Assembly: GCA_017559545.1 (NCBI GenBank)
Contig: JAFYRK010000023.1
Location: forward strand, 1-53,195
Reading direction: 5' to 3'
DNA length: 53,195 bases
Source: Bacteroidales bacterium
Lineage (GTDB): Bacteria; Bacteroidota; Bacteroidia; Bacteroidales; UBA932
Part shown: piece by piece, positions 53,188-53,195 of the stretch
How positions within the stretch are numbered: the stretch's first letter is position 1
How the letters are laid out: each line of letters begins with the position of its first letter
Notes under the pieces: generated by a model
Seen by the model: the letters and a program-made list of their open reading frames with translations, nothing else
What the model was told of the DNA's origin: nothing
Database searches by the model: none
Translations under genes and position numbers: made by a program

Positions 53188-53195
53188 TAACTTTG
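53188..53195 (+). promoter_or_regulatory. -7 promoter box at the right edge for a plus-strand gene outside the window
   Basis: The last eight bases read TAACTTTG on the plus strand, a TAnnTTTG match. This predicts a divergent gene starting just to the right. Confidence 0.4.

Overview
The window looks like a chromosomal segment of a gut-type Bacteroidales (phylum Bacteroidota). The evidence is a SusC/SusD pair with a hybrid two-component regulator, Bacteroidota-restricted families (DUF5606, DUF349 repeats, DUF4957/DUF5123, long NusB, YbbR), lipoprotein signals, and many promoters with the Bacteroidota -7 box TAnnTTTG. No phage, integrase, transposase, CRISPR array, tRNA or rRNA was seen. The genus cannot be fixed from this sequence alone.

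Layout. (1) 1-9.5 kb, housekeeping: the 5' part of gap, surE-lpxB, a Sel1/TPR-like protein, a YggS-type PLP protein, yidC, a DUF349 protein and trmD. A 163-bp palindrome-ended element sits between yggS and yidC. (2) 9.5-10.4 kb: a probable small RNA with its own promoter and a perfect terminator, then an uncharacterised gene. (3) 10.4-35.4 kb: a polysaccharide utilisation locus (PUL). A divergent hybrid two-component regulator (HTCS) faces thirteen minus-strand genes that are packed or overlapping and read as one operon of about 21 kb: fimbrillin-like/SGNH esterase, GH31, SusC, SusD, fasciclin lipoprotein, two DUF4957/DUF5123 surface lipoproteins with a 46-aa gene between them, two GH28 proteins, GH13, a fimbrillin-like/agarase-type TIM barrel, and a sialate-O-acetylesterase-type esterase. 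GH28, DUF4957/DUF5123 and the two esterases suggest an acetylated pectic or other complex plant polysaccharide; the substrate is inference. (4) 35.5-38.9 kb: a five-gene peptidoglycan cassette (L,D-transpeptidase, M23-like peptidase, DUF5715/LAS-type peptidase, GH25 lysozyme, MtgA). (5) 39.0-42.2 kb: a TonB-dependent receptor under a TPP riboswitch, behind a glutaminyl cyclase lipoprotein. (6) 42.3-44.4 kb: a two-gene operon of a steroid 5-alpha-reductase-type membrane protein and an Old Yellow Enzyme-type flavoprotein, resembling the 5AR/5BR pair of bile-acid and steroid-converting Bacteroidales. (7) 44.5-53.2 kb: RNase P RNA, a PagL-like acyloxyacyl hydrolase, a DUF1846 protein, then a minus-strand run of nusB, yajC, ybbR, coaE, a DUF5606 gene, rimO and a DUF6340-like lipoprotein gene.

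How the parts work together. The PUL forms a sense-bind-import-degrade circuit. HTCS would sense an oligosaccharide in the periplasm and drive the operon, the surface lipoproteins and SusD would capture glycan, SusC would import it, and the hydrolases and esterases would trim it. The riboswitch ties vitamin B1 status to an outer-membrane receptor. The steroid-reductase pair and the wall cassette are separate accessory functions. The observations most worth a follow-up are the 5AR/5BR-like operon, the fimbrillin-like modules fused to PUL enzymes, the hidden 46-aa gene, the candidate small RNA and the wall cassette.
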